Source: Serratia liquefaciens ATCC 27592 (GTDB lineage: Bacteria > Pseudomonadota > Gammaproteobacteria > Enterobacterales > Enterobacteriaceae). From it: DNA of 64,000 nucleotides. The first letter of the stretch is position 1, and each line of letters starts with the position of its first letter. Below, piece by piece: positions 26,834-37,148 of this stretch. A program made the position numbers and the translations under genes. A model generated the notes under the pieces. It was not told where the DNA came from. It did no database searches and saw nothing but the letters and a program-made list of their open reading frames with translations. The stretch is taken from contig NC_021741.1 of assembly GCF_000422085.1 (NCBI RefSeq), forward strand, positions 930,001 through 994,000. Reading direction: 5' to 3'.

Positions 26834-27044
26834 CGCTGCTCTCCGAATTTTATGATGCGTAAAAATGTTATCAATAGGTTAACTGATAAAATCCAGTGTA
26901 CCCGATGGCTAATTAATAAGCGGCAGCCGGTGCGGTTCTGATGCGGAAATTGCCATCGCCGTCACACTCGGCGTTAATGGGGTGATCCCGAAAGCCGGTT
27001 ACATTAGGCTGTAGCAACGTTGTTGTGCATTGAGGAGAAAAATC

Positions 27045-27953
27045 GTGCGCATTGGTATCGACCTGGGTGGCACCAAAATTGAAGTGATCGCGTTGGCCAA
27101 CGACGGACGGGAACTGTTCCGCCATCGTATTGCCACGCCGCGCCATGACTATCAGCAAACGCTGGAGGCCATCACCGGTCTGGTGAAACTGGCGGAAGAA
27201 AATACTGGGCAGCAGGGATCGGTCGGGGTGGGCATTCCCGGTACGCTGTCGCCTTATACCGGCTTGGTTAAAAACGCCAACTCGGTGTGGCTCAACGGCC
27301 AACCTCTGGACAAAGACCTGTCTGCGATGCTGGCGCGTGAAGTCCGTATCGCCAACGACGCCAACTGCCTGGCGGTTTCGGAAGCTACCGACGGCGCGGC
27401 CGCCGGCAAACAAACGGTGTTTGCGGTGATTATTGGCACCGGCTGCGGCGCAGGGGTGGCGATCAACGGCCAGGCGCATTCGGGCGGTAACGGCATCTCT
27501 GGCGAATGGGGGCATAACCCGTTGCCGTGGCTGGACGATGACGAACTGCGTTTTCGTGCAGAGGTTCCCTGCTACTGCGGCAAGCAGGGCTGTATCGAGA
27601 CCTTTATCTCCGGCACCGGCTTTGCCAGCGATTATGCGCGCCTGAGCGGTAATCCGCTAAAGGGGCATGAGATCATGGCGCTGGTGGCGCAGGGAGATAC
27701 CCTGGCGGAGCAAGCCATTAGCCGCTATGAGCTGCGGTTGGCCAAATCGCTGGCGCACGTGATCAATATTTTTGATCCAGACGTGGTGGTGTTGGGCGGC
27801 GGTATGAGCAATGTGGACCGTCTTTATCAGCGTGTGCCGCAGTTGGTGAAATCCTGGGTTTTCGGTGGCGAGTGTGAAACCCCGATCCGTAAAGCCGTTC
27901 ACGGTGACTCCAGCGGCGTACGCGGTGCAGCCTGGCTGTGGCCGCAAGTGTAA
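27045..27953 (+). CDS. mak: Manno(fructo)kinase, ROK family
   Basis: A 302-residue ROK sugar kinase very like E. coli Mak: [50 protein letters not shown], the zinc motif [18 protein letters not shown] and [10 protein letters not shown]. It phosphorylates mannose and fructose on C6. It appears to start with GTG at 27045, seven bases after GAGGAG; a TTG at 27030 is less likely. Its place between rdgC and sbcC is the E. coli one. It could also feed from the neighbouring isomerase if mannose is the substrate. Confidence 0.93.
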   Translation: MRIGIDLGGTKIEVIALANDGRELFRHRIATPRHDYQQTLEAITGLVKLAEENTGQQGSVGVGIPGTLSPYTGLVKNANSVWLNGQPLDKDLSAMLAREVRIANDANCLAVSEATDGAAAGKQTVFAVIIGTGCGAGVAINGQAHSGGNGISGEWGHNPLPWLDDDELRFRAEVPCYCGKQGCIETFISGTGFASDYARLSGNPLKGHEIMALVAQGDTLAEQAISRYELRLAKSLAHVINIFDPDVVVLGGGMSNVDRLYQRVPQLVKSWVFGGECETPIRKAVHGDSSGVRGAAWLWPQV

Positions 27954-27960
27954 CTGTTGC

Positions 27961-27987
27961 AAAAAAGCGCGGGCCTGCTCGCGCTTT
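27961..27987. terminator. Hairpin between mak and the antiterminator gene
   Basis: AAAGCGCG and CGCGCTTT pair across an eight-base loop. The A run on the left becomes a T run for leftward transcripts, so it best ends the licT-type message and may also serve mak. Confidence 0.65.
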
Positions 27988-28047
27988 AATCCATTCACCG
28001 TATAAAAACCAGACCGCCCTCTGTGCTTTAGCTAACTTAGCTGATGA

Positions 28048-28195
28048 ATGAGGCGTCTGCTGCTGGATACCCATGCGCTAATCTGGTATTTGTCAGCGCG
28101 ACCAGCATTTGGGAGATTTCGATCGCATGCTGCTCGCCCAGGCACAGGCCGAAGGGTTGACGCTGGTTTCCGCCGTACGGCATTCGGGTGTTTGA
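28048..28195 (+). pseudogene. Remnant of a PIN-domain (VapC-type) toxin gene
   Basis: Three fragments of a PIN-domain protein follow one another in different frames: MRRLLLDTHALIWYLS (N terminus with the first catalytic Asp), ATSIWEISI (middle), and FDRMLLAQAQAEGLTLVSA ending at a stop (C terminus). An intact protein of this class is about 130 residues; here only about 50 codons remain, so most of the centre is deleted. No antitoxin gene was found beside it. The call rests on recognisable PIN motifs in order. Confidence 0.65.
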
Positions 28196-28210
28196 CGCCC
28201 GTCGCTAAAC

Positions 28211-29053
28211 CTATCTTGCCTCGCTTTCGCTGCGCACCCGTTCGATATGAATGGTCAGAAACATCATCTCTTCCCGCGTGAGTTGATGCTGATAGTTTTT
28301 TTCGATGTGCTGATTGATCTTGCCTGCGCAGGCAAAGGAGTCAGGGTACTTTTCTTTCACCACCAGATAGAGTGAGTCGTCATCGCTGTCGACGTAGTTT
28401 TTACCCAGCAGACGCTGGGCGAAGAACTTCAGGTGAGTGATAAAGCGGTGATAGCTCAGGGCTTCTTCGTTGTAGTCAAAACGGAAATGGTATTTGACGA
28501 TATTCAGGATTTCCTGCATGACGCGAGTGATATGCAGGGTGTTGTGCATTTCATCGTTCAACTGGGCGTTGACCAGGTGCAGGGCAATAAACCCGGCTTC
28601 GTCCTCCGGCAGCGTGGTGCCCAGCCGTTCGGCGATCAGCGTCAGTGCCTCCAGCCCGACGGCAAATTCGGCCGGGTAGAGCTTCTTGATTTCCCACAGC
28701 AGCACGTTTTTGATGTCCAGCCCCTGGGCATGGCGTTGCAGCGCAAAGTGGATGTGATCGGTCAGCGTGATATAAACAATGTTATGCAGCTTGCCCGGCA
28801 AGCGCTGGCGGGCGAGGGTGATGATTTTGTCGGCCGTGGTCACGCAGGCCAGGGGGATCTCCGACAGCAGCGTTTTAAAGCGCTCGGCCATTTCGCTGCC
28901 GTTAAGGGTGAAGACCTTCTCGATCAGGTTTTCGTCCAGCAGATCGCCAGCCTTCTTTTTAAAGCCGATACCTTTTCCCATAACCACCGTCTCTTCCTGA
29001 CGGTCGTCCAGCGTAATCACCACGTTATTATTAAGTATTTTTGCGATCTTCAT
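28211..29053 (-). CDS. BglG/LicT-family transcriptional antiterminator
   Basis: A 280-residue protein. The N-terminal RNA-binding domain (1-55) starts MKIAKILNNNVVITLDDRQE, followed by two PTS regulation domains (about 65-170 and 175-280). Their regulatory histidines lie in HIHFALQRH, FIALHLVNAQ, THLKFFAQRL and FLTIHIERV. Such proteins bind a RAT RNA hairpin to block a terminator when the cognate sugar is present. The leader of this gene holds its own RAT and terminator. No PTS permease or glucosidase gene is adjacent, so it is an orphan whose target operon must be elsewhere. Confidence 0.9.
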   Translation of the reverse strand: MKIAKILNNNVVITLDDRQEETVVMGKGIGFKKKAGDLLDENLIEKVFTLNGSEMAERFKTLLSEIPLACVTTADKIITLARQRLPGKLHNIVYITLTDHIHFALQRHAQGLDIKNVLLWEIKKLYPAEFAVGLEALTLIAERLGTTLPEDEAGFIALHLVNAQLNDEMHNTLHITRVMQEILNIVKYHFRFDYNEEALSYHRFITHLKFFAQRLLGKNYVDSDDDSLYLVVKEKYPDSFACAGKINQHIEKNYQHQLTREEMMFLTIHIERVRSESEAR

Positions 29054-29087
29054 GGTTTTTCCCGGATGTTTCAGCATGCTGAAAACG

Positions 29088-29128
29088 AAAAAACCTGACG
29101 TCCAGGAGCGATCCCGTGCGTCAGGTTT
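29088..29128 (-). terminator. Conditional terminator in the antiterminator leader
   Basis: On the minus strand CCTGACG pairs with CGTCAGG (stem extended by AAA/TTT) and is followed by a T run, 35 bases before the start codon. Its left arm overlaps the end of the RAT sequence, the standard mutually exclusive arrangement of bgl/lic leaders. Confidence 0.85.
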
Positions 29129-29154
29129 TGCCTGTATATTTACAGTAACAATCC
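29124..29154 (-). promoter_or_regulatory. Ribonucleic antiterminator (RAT) site
   Basis: The minus strand reads GGATTGTTACTG-TAAATATA-CAGGCAAAACC, which follows the bgl-type RAT consensus (GGATTGTTACTG...CAGGCAAAACC) nearly perfectly. Its last bases form part of the overlapping terminator stem. A BglG-type protein bound here would allow readthrough into its own gene. Confidence 0.9.
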
Positions 29155-29248
29155 TGTTATCGATAGCATCATAAACCTTGTCAGCGGCGGCTCAATGTTT
29201 TTGACCGGGGAGTGACGCCACGGTCACATTTCCGAGCTCAGAGTCACG

Positions 29249-32200
29249 TTATTCCAGCCGGAACTGCGGCTCCAGCCGGCTGATACCCAGGCCGTTCACC
29301 TTTTTCACCTTAATCTGCACTGGAATACGATCTTTCATGGCTTCAACGTGGCTGATCACGCCGATGGTTTTGCCGGAGGCGTTCAGGCTGTCCAGTGCGT
29401 CCAGCGCGGTGTCCAGAGTTTCCGCATCCAGCGTACCGAAGCCCTCGTCAAGGAACAACGAATCGATACTGGTCTTGTGGCTGACCAGATCGGACAGCGC
29501 CAGCGCCAGCGCAAGGCTCACCAGGAAGCTTTCACCGCCGGACAGGGTTCGAGTGTCGCGCAGTGCGTCCGCCTGCCAGGTGTCCACCACCTGCAATTCC
29601 AGTGCATCACTGGTTTTGCGCTGCAGCAGATAGCGGCCGTGCAACCGGCCCAACTGGTTATTGGCCAGGTACACCAGATGATCGAGCGTCAGTCCTTGGG
29701 CAAACTTACGGAATTTATCCCCCTCTTTGGAGCCGATGAGCTGATTGAGGTAGCTCCAGTCGTCGTATTGTTGCTGACTTTGGCTGATTTGCTCAAACAG
29801 CGACTGCTGATTGAGACGGCGCGCGGCATCACTTTCCAACTGGTTGCGCACTTCACCCTGTCGGAGCTGCAGAGTTTTGAGCTGCTGCGCCAGCGCGGCC
29901 AGATCCTGGCCCAGGGTTTGGGGATCGGCCTGGCTTTCATCCAGCCCTTCCGGACGCTGTTGGCGTTGCTGTTCCAGATTGGCTACGGCCTGGGTCAGCA
30001 GGGCGCTGGCTTCAACCTGCCGTTGCTGCAGCTGCTCTTTGCGCCGTTGCAATTGTTGGCGCTGATCGTCATTCAACAGGGCAGCGTTGAAGGCCGCTTC
30101 GTCGTCGAATTCGCTGGTGGACAACGCTTGCAGCCAATCTTGCTCCGCCTGTTGCAGCCGTTCGGCCAGGTGCAACAGCTGTTGCTGCAACCCGGTGAGT
30201 TGCCCGCCAAGACGATCGCGTTGTTCCTGCGCCTTCTGCCAGTGCTCTGCGGCCAGTTGTATAGCCTGTTCGCAGGCCGTCTGCCGGGCACGCAGCTGTT
30301 CACGCACCTGCACGATTTGCTGTTCGCCAAACAGCGCCAGCCGCTGCGTACGTTGTTCGCCCAGAGCTTGCTCTGCTTCTTGACGCTGTTGCTGCAGGCG
30401 TTGCTGCTGCGATTGGGCCTCGGCGTGGCTTTTTTCCAGCAGGCTGAAACGCTCGTCCAGCAGTGCCTTTTCTTGCTGCGCCTGTTGCTGCTGTGTCTGC
30501 AGTGCGGCCAACCGGTCTTTAGCCTGCTGTACCGCCTGGGCTGCCTGCTCGTGTTGCAGCAGACTGGCCTGAGCCTGACGCTCCTCATTGTCGCAGTCGC
30601 TTAACCACTGGCTAAGGCGAGCGGTGTCCTGCAGATCAAAATCAAACGCCAGAGGCGTGCTGAGGGTTTGCCATTGCTGACGATGAGCGGCCAGCTGTTG
30701 TTCATCTTGGCCGATAAGATGTTGCTGGCGCTGCAGTTGCTCTTTCAGGCTTTCGCAGCGGGTGCGCAGCTCGGTGCCCTGGGTGTACAAAGCCTCGGTT
30801 TTGACGCGCATATCGGCCAGACGCAGTGCTGTCTCAGAGGGTTTTACCGCCTGATACTGTTCGATGGCCGGATGCTCGGAAGATCCGCACAGTGGACAAG
30901 GTTCGCCGGTTTGCAGGCGAGCGCGTTCCGCCTCCAGGCTGACGATGCGTTGCTCCAGCTCAAGGGCTTTCTCTACGTCCGTCTGATGTGCTTTTTGCTG
31001 TTTGTACTGCTGGCGTGTTTCTTCAAGCTGCTTTTCAAGCTCGCTGAGCTGGGTCTGACGGGCCGTGAACTCCTTGCGTTGTTGTTCCAGACGTTCGCTG
31101 ACCTGGCCAAACAGCGAGGAGAGGGTAAATAATTTCTGGCGCACCGGACGCAGCTCGGCCAGTTCGGTCTGACGTTGGCGCAGCGCTGTTAGGGGGGCTT
31201 GGGCTTCCAGCGCATTTTGCTGCTGTTGCTGCGCTGCCAGTGCGGCAGTGAGGCCGTTAAGCTGCTCCTGCTGCTGTCCGGTCTGGGCGGTGAGCCGGGC
31301 TCGTAAAACCTCGAGTTGTTCCAGCTCCGCTTGTTGCTGAGCATACTGTTGCGTGGCGGCATCGCAGGCCTGTTGCAGTTCTGTCTGCGTTTTTTGCAAC
31401 TGGGTTATCTGGTGGTCGAGCGGGACGATCTGCTCGTCGATCAGACGTTGTTGGATCTGCTGGTGTTCGACATGCGCCTGCAGTTGAGCACGTGCTTGTT
31501 CCACTGCCTGCTGCAACGGGGTCATCTGGGCAAGCTGTTGCTCCTGTTGCTGCGTCAACTGGGCAATCTGCTGTTGTAGCGCCTGTTGATCGCTGCGGCA
31601 GCGGTTGCGTTCGTTGAGCAGTGGGCGCAGTTTCTCTGCCGGCTCGCTGCGCGCCAACTGCTGCAGCTGGGGTTCTGCCTCAGCCTGCTCCTGTTGTACG
31701 GCGCTCAACTGACGCTGGTATTCCTGCTGTTTCTGCTGCGTCTGCTGCCATTGCTGTAGCCAGTTTAACGCCCGTTGCTGACGCTGGGTCTGTTCGCTGA
31801 GGGTATTTTCCTGCGAACTGAGCTCCACGAGCTGGCTTTCCAGCTGTTGGCGCTGTTCTTCGTTCAGCAACTCAATGCCGCTGGCGCGCTGATGCAACGC
31901 GTCCAGATCGGTTTTGGCCTGTTTGTGCTGCTCGAAAACGCGCTCGGAAAGCTGGCCGTAAATCTCGGTGCCGGTCAACTCTTCCAGCAGTTCGGCCCGA
32001 TCATTGGCATCGGCATTCAGGAAGGCAGCGAACTGCCCCTGAGACAACATCATCGATTTGGTAAAACGACCGAAATCCAGTCCGGTGATCGCGGCGGTAA
32101 GATCCAGCTTGTCGCGGACTTTATCGGCCAGGATCTTGCCGTCATCGCGCAGCGCCAGCTCCACCTTCGGCGCCTGCAGGTTGCCGTCCGGGGAGTTTTT

Positions 32201-32500
32201 GGCACGGCGCTGGCTCCAGAACGCGCGGTAACCGACGCCTTTAACCTCAAACTCGACCTCCGCCAGCGACTCGGCGGTGTGGCGGGTCATCAGCTCATTT
32301 TGGCTTGGCGTGACATTCAGGCGCGGCGTCTGGTGGTACAGTGCCAGACAGATGGCGTCCAGCAGGGTGGTTTTACCCGCGCCGGTGGGGCCGGTGATGG
32401 CAAATAATCCGTTGCTGGCGAAGGGCTCGACGGTGAAGTCTATCTTCCATTCCCCCTGCAGCGAATTGAGGTTTTTTAATCTCAGGCTGAGGATTTTCAT
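29249..32500 (-). CDS. sbcC: Exonuclease SbcCD subunit C (SMC-like ATPase)
   Basis: A 1083-residue SMC/Rad50-type protein, slightly longer than E. coli SbcC (about 1048). It has Walker [20 protein letters not shown] near residue 38, two very long Gln-rich coiled coils, a zinc-hook CPLC ([13 protein letters not shown]) between them, and the C-terminal signature [18 protein letters not shown] with Walker [13 protein letters not shown]. With SbcD it opens and trims hairpin and protein-blocked DNA ends. The start overlaps the sbcD stop by four bases (ATGA). The many CAG/CTG repeats reflect polyglutamine-rich coils, not low-quality sequence. Confidence 0.95.
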   Translation of the reverse strand: MKILSLRLKNLNSLQGEWKIDFTVEPFASNGLFAITGPTGAGKTTLLDAICLALYHQTPRLNVTPSQNELMTRHTAESLAEVEFEVKGVGYRAFWSQRRAKNSPDGNLQAPKVELALRDDGKILADKVRDKLDLTAAITGLDFGRFTKSMMLSQGQFAAFLNADANDRAELLEELTGTEIYGQLSERVFEQHKQAKTDLDALHQRASGIELLNEEQRQQLESQLVELSSQENTLSEQTQRQQRALNWLQQWQQTQQKQQEYQRQLSAVQQEQAEAEPQLQQLARSEPAEKLRPLLNERNRCRSDQQALQQQIAQLTQQQEQQLAQMTPLQQAVEQARAQLQAHVEHQQIQQRLIDEQIVPLDHQITQLQKTQTELQQACDAATQQYAQQQAELEQLEVLRARLTAQTGQQQEQLNGLTAALAAQQQQQNALEAQAPLTALRQRQTELAELRPVRQKLFTLSSLFGQVSERLEQQRKEFTARQTQLSELEKQLEETRQQYKQQKAHQTDVEKALELEQRIVSLEAERARLQTGEPCPLCGSSEHPAIEQYQAVKPSETALRLADMRVKTEALYTQGTELRTRCESLKEQLQRQQHLIGQDEQQLAAHRQQWQTLSTPLAFDFDLQDTARLSQWLSDCDNEERQAQASLLQHEQAAQAVQQAKDRLAALQTQQQQAQQEKALLDERFSLLEKSHAEAQSQQQRLQQQRQEAEQALGEQRTQRLALFGEQQIVQVREQLRARQTACEQAIQLAAEHWQKAQEQRDRLGGQLTGLQQQLLHLAERLQQAEQDWLQALSTSEFDDEAAFNAALLNDDQRQQLQRRKEQLQQRQVEASALLTQAVANLEQQRQQRPEGLDESQADPQTLGQDLAALAQQLKTLQLRQGEVRNQLESDAARRLNQQSLFEQISQSQQQYDDWSYLNQLIGSKEGDKFRKFAQGLTLDHLVYLANNQLGRLHGRYLLQRKTSDALELQVVDTWQADALRDTRTLSGGESFLVSLALALALSDLVSHKTSIDSLFLDEGFGTLDAETLDTALDALDSLNASGKTIGVISHVEAMKDRIPVQIKVKKVNGLGISRLEPQFRLE

Positions 32501-33729
32501 TGGTTCGGCTCCTGATCCTGGTGCCGTACGGCTTCGACCACCTGTTGGAACATCTGACTCATTCGCTGTTTGCGCGCTTCGGCCATCTCGGGTTCCTGCG
32601 CCAGCCGCCGCTCAAAGACCTCGGTGACGCTCAGTTCGTTGAGCGTTTCTTTGTCTTGCTGTTCAATGGCCTGGCGACGCTGCTCCTTACTGCGGCGCAG
32701 CAGCACGACCTCTACTGGTAGTTGATCGGCCAGCAGCTGAATGCGACGCTGAATGTCGCTAAGGTAATCCTGGGTCGCCACTTCGATATCCAGCCATACC
32801 GGTAATTCACCCTGATAATCGGCGAACAGCCGTAATTGTTGCTCGATCTGCGCCAAATCTCCCTTAATGAGCTGCATTGGTTGGAAGCTTGGGATCTCCA
32901 ACGCGCTGACTTGCTGCAGGGCACCCGCCGCGAAATCCACCATAAACACGCTTTTGGCCTTGCCCAACTCGTCAAAACTGAGCGGGATAGGGGAGCCGCT
33001 GTAGCGAATATGTTCAGATTTGGCGACGTTTTGCGCGCGATGAATATGCCCCAGCGCGATGTAATCGGCCGGCGGGAACGCTTGTGCGGGGAAGGCGTCC
33101 AGCGTACCAATATAGATGTCGCGCACCGAGTCGGACGTGGTGACGCCGACGGTGGTCAGATGGCCGGTAGCGACGATGGGCAGCGGCAAGCCCAGCGCAT
33201 CACGGCGCGCACAGGCGGCCTGGTACAGGGTGTGATAGTGGTCGGCGATAGACTCTTGCAGCGCCTGCTGTTTTTGCACCCCGGACTCACCGGCGCGGCT
33301 GGTGAGCAGATCGCGCGGGCGCAGAAAAGGAATGGCGCACAATACCGCACCCGGTTGGCCGTCGCGTTGATTCAGCACCAGCACCTGTTGTTCGATTTCG
33401 CTCTGCGCATTGGCGATCACGGTGGTATTCAGGCAGGAAAGTAATTCACGCGATTCATTTAAGGTGGCCACGGAGTCGTGATTGCCGCCCAACACCACCA
33501 ACTGGCAGCCGGTACGCTGCAGTTCCACCACGAAGCGGTTATACAGCTCGCGGGCGTAGCTTGGCGGCGAGCCGGTATCGAACAGATCCCCGGCGACGAT
33601 CAGCGCGTCCACCTGGTGTTGTTCGATCTGTTCGATCAGCCAGCGCAGAAAGGCCTGATGCTCGGCGGCGCGGCTTTTGGTGAAAAAGTACTGGCCAAGA
33701 TGCCAGTCAGAGGTGTGGATCAGGCGCAT
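32497..33729 (-). CDS. sbcD: Exonuclease SbcCD subunit D (Mre11-type nuclease)
   Basis: A 410-residue metallophosphatase-type nuclease. Phosphodiesterase motifs are [42 protein letters not shown] and ALGHIHRAQ, giving the two-metal site. E. coli SbcD has about 400 residues. It forms the SbcCD nuclease with the next gene in the operon. Divergent from phoB with about 220 bases between them, as in E. coli. Confidence 0.95.
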   Translation of the reverse strand: MRLIHTSDWHLGQYFFTKSRAAEHQAFLRWLIEQIEQHQVDALIVAGDLFDTGSPPSYARELYNRFVVELQRTGCQLVVLGGNHDSVATLNESRELLSCLNTTVIANAQSEIEQQVLVLNQRDGQPGAVLCAIPFLRPRDLLTSRAGESGVQKQQALQESIADHYHTLYQAACARRDALGLPLPIVATGHLTTVGVTTSDSVRDIYIGTLDAFPAQAFPPADYIALGHIHRAQNVAKSEHIRYSGSPIPLSFDELGKAKSVFMVDFAAGALQQVSALEIPSFQPMQLIKGDLAQIEQQLRLFADYQGELPVWLDIEVATQDYLSDIQRRIQLLADQLPVEVVLLRRSKEQRRQAIEQQDKETLNELSVTEVFERRLAQEPEMAEARKQRMSQMFQQVVEAVRHQDQEPNQ

Positions 33730-33883
33730 GACACTCCCGGGGCGATAGGGTAATGGCGGTGATTATAAAGGGCGTTGCGGCGGCTGTCGTGACGCAATCA
33801 TTATGACAACTGAATGATTTTTCTTTGACGTTGGAAATAATCGCTATGCTTACTGCCTATAACAGCCCGCTTTTTTCATAAAA

Positions 33884-33906
33884 GTGTCACAAAACTGACG
33901 CATAAT
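33884..33906 (+). promoter_or_regulatory. Pho box and -10 of the phoBR promoter
   Basis: GTGTCAC-AAAA-CTGACGC follows the PhoB 7-4-7 pattern CTGTCAT-AAAA-CTGTCAT. A CATAAT -10 follows at 33901-33906. The position, about 50 bases before phoB, and the overlap of box and -35 zone fit PhoB-activated, autoregulated transcription. Confidence 0.65.
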
Positions 33907-33953
33907 GGCGCCCGCAATCAACTGTGATCGCTAACACATTGGCAGGATTGACG

Positions 33954-34643
33954 ATGGCAAGACGCATACTGGTGGTGGAAGACGAAGCGCCGATCCGTGA
34001 GATGGTGTGCTTTGTGTTGGAACAGAATGGTTACCAACCGTTGGAAGCTGAGGATTATGACAGCGCCGTGACGCGCCTGTCTGAGCCGTTCCCTGATTTA
34101 GTGTTGCTCGACTGGATGTTACCCGGGGGATCCGGCATTCAGTTTATTAAACATATGAAACGTGAAGCGCTGACCCGCGATATTCCGGTGATGATGTTGA
34201 CCGCGCGCGGTGAAGAAGAAGACCGGGTGCGCGGCCTGGAAGTCGGGGCGGATGATTACATCACCAAACCCTTCTCACCGAAGGAACTGGTGGCGCGCAT
34301 CAAGGCGGTAATGCGCCGTATTTCACCGATGGCGGTGGAAGAAGTGATTGAAATGCAAGGGCTGAGCCTGGACCCTTCCTCACACCGCGTGATGGCTAAC
34401 GAACAAGCGCTGGATATGGGGCCGACCGAGTTCAAGCTGTTGCACTTCTTTATGACCCATCCTGAACGTGTTTATAGCCGTGAGCAGTTGCTTAATCACG
34501 TCTGGGGCACTAACGTTTATGTGGAAGACCGCACCGTTGACGTGCACATCCGTCGGCTCCGTAAGGCGTTAGAGACCAGTGGTCATGACAAAATGGTTCA
34601 AACCGTTCGGGGCACCGGCTACCGATTCTCAACGCGCTACTGA
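33954..34643 (+). CDS. phoB: Phosphate regulon response regulator PhoB
   Basis: A 229-residue OmpR-type regulator, the same length as E. coli PhoB. It starts [20 protein letters not shown]. The phospho-acceptor is Asp53 in LLDWMLPGG, with Lys in ITKPFSP. The winged helix reads [20 protein letters not shown], then [13 protein letters not shown] and [12 protein letters not shown]. The start at 33954 matches the family N terminus; an in-frame extension to 33924 is not conserved. First gene of phoB-phoR-PstS-like. Confidence 0.96.
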   Translation: MARRILVVEDEAPIREMVCFVLEQNGYQPLEAEDYDSAVTRLSEPFPDLVLLDWMLPGGSGIQFIKHMKREALTRDIPVMMLTARGEEEDRVRGLEVGADDYITKPFSPKELVARIKAVMRRISPMAVEEVIEMQGLSLDPSSHRVMANEQALDMGPTEFKLLHFFMTHPERVYSREQLLNHVWGTNVYVEDRTVDVHIRRLRKALETSGHDKMVQTVRGTGYRFSTRY

Positions 34644-34667
34644 TCGCGCCGCGCTGGAGAATATGCC

Positions 34668-35984
34668 GTGTTAGAACGTCTATCCTGGAAGAGGCTGGCC
34701 CTGGAGCTGGCCCTTTTCTGCCTGCCTGCCTTACTGTTGGGGCTGATTTTCGGTTATCTGCCCTGGCTGCTGCTGGCCTCCGTGCTGGCGGCGTTGGTAT
34801 GGAATTTCTACAATCAACTCAAACTTTCCCACTGGCTGTGGGTTGACCGCAGCATGACGCCGCCGCCTGGCCGCTGGAGCTGGGAACCGCTGTTTTACGG
34901 CTTGTATCAGATGCAGCAACGGAACCGTCGTCGGCGCCGTGAGCTGGCGCTGTTGATCAAACGCTTCCGTAGCGGAGCGGAATCGCTGCCCGATGCGGTA
35001 GTGATGACTACCGTCGAAGGCAATATCTTTTGGTGCAACGGGCTGGCGCAGCATTTGCTGGGTTTCCGCTGGCCGGAAGACAATGGCCAGCACATTCTCA
35101 ACCTGTTGCGTTATCCGGAGTTCAGTCACTATCTGCAACAGCAGGAGTTCTCCCGCCCTTTGACGCTGCAACTGAATAACGAGCATTACGTCGAGTTTCG
35201 TGTGATGCCCTACTCCGAAGGGCAATTATTGATGGTAGCCCGCGATGTGACCCAGATGCGTCAACTGGAAGGGGCTCGGCGCAACTTCTTCGCTAACGTC
35301 AGCCACGAGCTGCGCACGCCGCTGACGGTATTGCAGGGTTACCTGGAAATGATGAGCGACGAAGAGCTGGATGGTTCGCTGCGCGGTAAGGCGTTGGGCA
35401 CCATGCAGGAGCAGACTCGCCGCATGGACGGACTGGTCAAGCAACTGCTGACGCTGTCGCGCATCGAGGCGGCGCCTAACGTTGAAATGAACGAGCGGGT
35501 TGATATCCCCCTGATGTTGCGGGTGTTACAACGTGAGGCGCAATCGCTGAGCGGCGGCAACCACGAAATCACCTTCCGGGTGAATGAGCAGTTGAAAGTG
35601 TTCGGTAACGATGACCAACTTCGCAGTGCGGTGTCGAATCTGGTGTATAACGCCGTCAATCATACGCCGAAAGGCACCAATATTGAGGTCAGCTGGCAGC
35701 AGACGCCAAGCGGCGCGCAGTTTCAGGTCAGTGATAATGGGCCGGGTATCGCGGCCGAACATATTCCCCGTTTGACCGAACGCTTCTACCGCGTTGACAA
35801 AGCTCGTTCACGCCAGACCGGCGGCAGTGGGCTGGGGTTGGCGATCGTCAAGCATGCGCTCAGTCACCACGATGCGCGGCTGGAGATCCTTAGCGAGCAG
35901 GGCATCGGCACCCGATTTATCTTTACCTTGCCTAACCGGTTGATTGTTCCCGCAGCTTTGTCAGAGAATGCGGTGAAAAATTAA
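34668..35984 (+). CDS. phoR: Phosphate regulon sensor kinase PhoR
   Basis: A 438-residue kinase (E. coli 431) starting with GTG, with GGAG 11 bases upstream. Two N-terminal membrane helices (about 10-28 and 30-48) are followed by a basic charged region ([10 protein letters not shown]), a PAS domain (about 100-190), HisKA with His213 ([20 protein letters not shown]), and HATPase motifs ([25 protein letters not shown]). It reads phosphate status through the Pst transporter and PhoU and phosphorylates PhoB. A binding-protein-like gene follows after 14 bases instead of brnQ. Confidence 0.95.
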   Translation: MLERLSWKRLALELALFCLPALLLGLIFGYLPWLLLASVLAALVWNFYNQLKLSHWLWVDRSMTPPPGRWSWEPLFYGLYQMQQRNRRRRRELALLIKRFRSGAESLPDAVVMTTVEGNIFWCNGLAQHLLGFRWPEDNGQHILNLLRYPEFSHYLQQQEFSRPLTLQLNNEHYVEFRVMPYSEGQLLMVARDVTQMRQLEGARRNFFANVSHELRTPLTVLQGYLEMMSDEELDGSLRGKALGTMQEQTRRMDGLVKQLLTLSRIEAAPNVEMNERVDIPLMLRVLQREAQSLSGGNHEITFRVNEQLKVFGNDDQLRSAVSNLVYNAVNHTPKGTNIEVSWQQTPSGAQFQVSDNGPGIAAEHIPRLTERFYRVDKARSRQTGGSGLGLAIVKHALSHHDARLEILSEQGIGTRFIFTLPNRLIVPAALSENAVKN

Positions 35985-35998
35985 CGCGAGAGGCTGGC

Positions 35999-36937
35999 AT
36001 GATCCGAATCACCCGAGGGCTGTTGCTTTGCCTGGCGCTGTTGGCAAGCCGAGGCGCGCTGGCACAGCCGGATGGCATGCTGTCCGGCAACCTGTCTAGC
36101 GTCGGCTCCGATACGCTGGCGAACCTGATGGCGCTGTGGGCGCAGGACTTCAGCCAGCATTATCCCAACGTTAATCTGCAAATCCAGGCCGCCGGTTCCT
36201 CCACGGCGCCAACCGCATTGGCGGCTGGTGCAGCGCAGCTTGGCCCGATGAGTCGCCCGATGAAGGCCGCGGAAGTCTCTGCATTCGAGCATCGTTACGG
36301 TTATGCGCCGTTGGCGGTACCGGTCGCGGTCGATGCGCTGGTGGTGCTGGTGCATCAGGACAATCCGCTGCGCGGTCTAAATCTGCAGCAGCTCGACCGA
36401 ATTTTCTCCGCGACTCTGCGCTGTGGCGAGAGCCAGCCTCTGACGAGGTGGGGGGAACTGGGGCTGGCCGGTGATTGGCAACAGCGTGCGCTGCAACGTT
36501 TTGGACGTAATTCGGCCTCCGGCACCTACGGCTATTTCAAACTGCGTGCGCTGTGCGGCGGCGATTTTATGCCGCGCGTCAATGAGCTGCCGGGCTCGGC
36601 TTCAGTCGTGCAGGCGGTGGCCGGTTCGCTGAACAGTATCGGCTATGCCAGCATCGGTTTTCGCGCCAGCGGCGTACGGCTGTTGCCGTTAGCGGAGACC
36701 GGCCAAAACTATGTGACGCCAAATGACGCCAACGTGCGTAACGGCAGCTATCCGTTGTCGCGCTATCTGTATATTTACATTAATAAAGCGCCCAACCAGC
36801 CGCTGGAGCCGCTGACGGCGGCATTTCTCGATCGCGTGCTGTCGGACACCGGGCAAAATCTGGTCAATCACGACGGCTATCTGCCACTGCCGCCTCAGAC
36901 TCTGCAGAAAACCCGCCTGGCGCTGGGCCTGCAATAA
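35999..36937 (+). CDS. PstS-family phosphate-binding-protein-like periplasmic protein
   Basis: A 312-residue type II periplasmic binding protein with signal peptide [22 protein letters not shown]. The segments [38 protein letters not shown] and [13 protein letters not shown] match the phosphate-contacting loops of the PstS family (GSS/T and R-N-S-x-S-G-T). PstS-like proteins bind phosphate. Here the gene is 14 bases after phoR with no pst permease genes near, so it may be a second phosphate sensor or scavenger under PhoB control, or a PhoR accessory. E. coli has no such gene here. Confidence 0.85.
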   Translation: MIRITRGLLLCLALLASRGALAQPDGMLSGNLSSVGSDTLANLMALWAQDFSQHYPNVNLQIQAAGSSTAPTALAAGAAQLGPMSRPMKAAEVSAFEHRYGYAPLAVPVAVDALVVLVHQDNPLRGLNLQQLDRIFSATLRCGESQPLTRWGELGLAGDWQQRALQRFGRNSASGTYGYFKLRALCGGDFMPRVNELPGSASVVQAVAGSLNSIGYASIGFRASGVRLLPLAETGQNYVTPNDANVRNGSYPLSRYLYIYINKAPNQPLEPLTAAFLDRVLSDTGQNLVNHDGYLPLPPQTLQKTRLALGLQ

Positions 36938-37041
36938 GCCTGCCTCTGGGCACCTTGGGTGCCCAACATGAATTTCTTTCATCCCCTGTGAAAATTCTTC
37001 CGTTGCCGCCCGTCAGTCGACGTGACAGCATGCTGATTACA

Positions 37042-37065
37042 AGTCATCTAGACGTCTGGAAGTCT
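37042..37065. promoter_or_regulatory. Tandem MetJ operator (three met boxes)
   Basis: AGTCATCT-AGACGTCT-GGAAGTCT are three contiguous 8-mers matching the met box AGACGTCT, the middle one perfectly. They lie about 85 bases before the MetE-like gene, as expected for repression by MetJ with S-adenosylmethionine. Confidence 0.8.
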
Positions 37066-37148
37066 ATTTAATAACCCGGCGTAATAGTTCACACTGTAAA
37101 TCACTGAGGCAAAGGCCCGAGCTTTTGCCGGCTAGCGGGAGTCATATT

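Noticed and set aside
28048..28281. 77-codon ORF read as an intact gene
   Set aside because: Only its first 16 codons match PIN-domain proteins; the rest continues in other frames, so it is a remnant.
29348..30604. 418-codon plus-strand frame opposite sbcC
   Set aside because: It is antisense to the Gln-rich coiled coil of SbcC; CAG/CTG-rich coding DNA leaves the opposite frames open. The SbcC motifs are decisive.
29249..32500. CAG/CTG-rich tracts as microsatellite or triplet repeat
   Set aside because: They encode the glutamine-rich SbcC coiled coils with mixed codons and are not tandem repeats of one unit.
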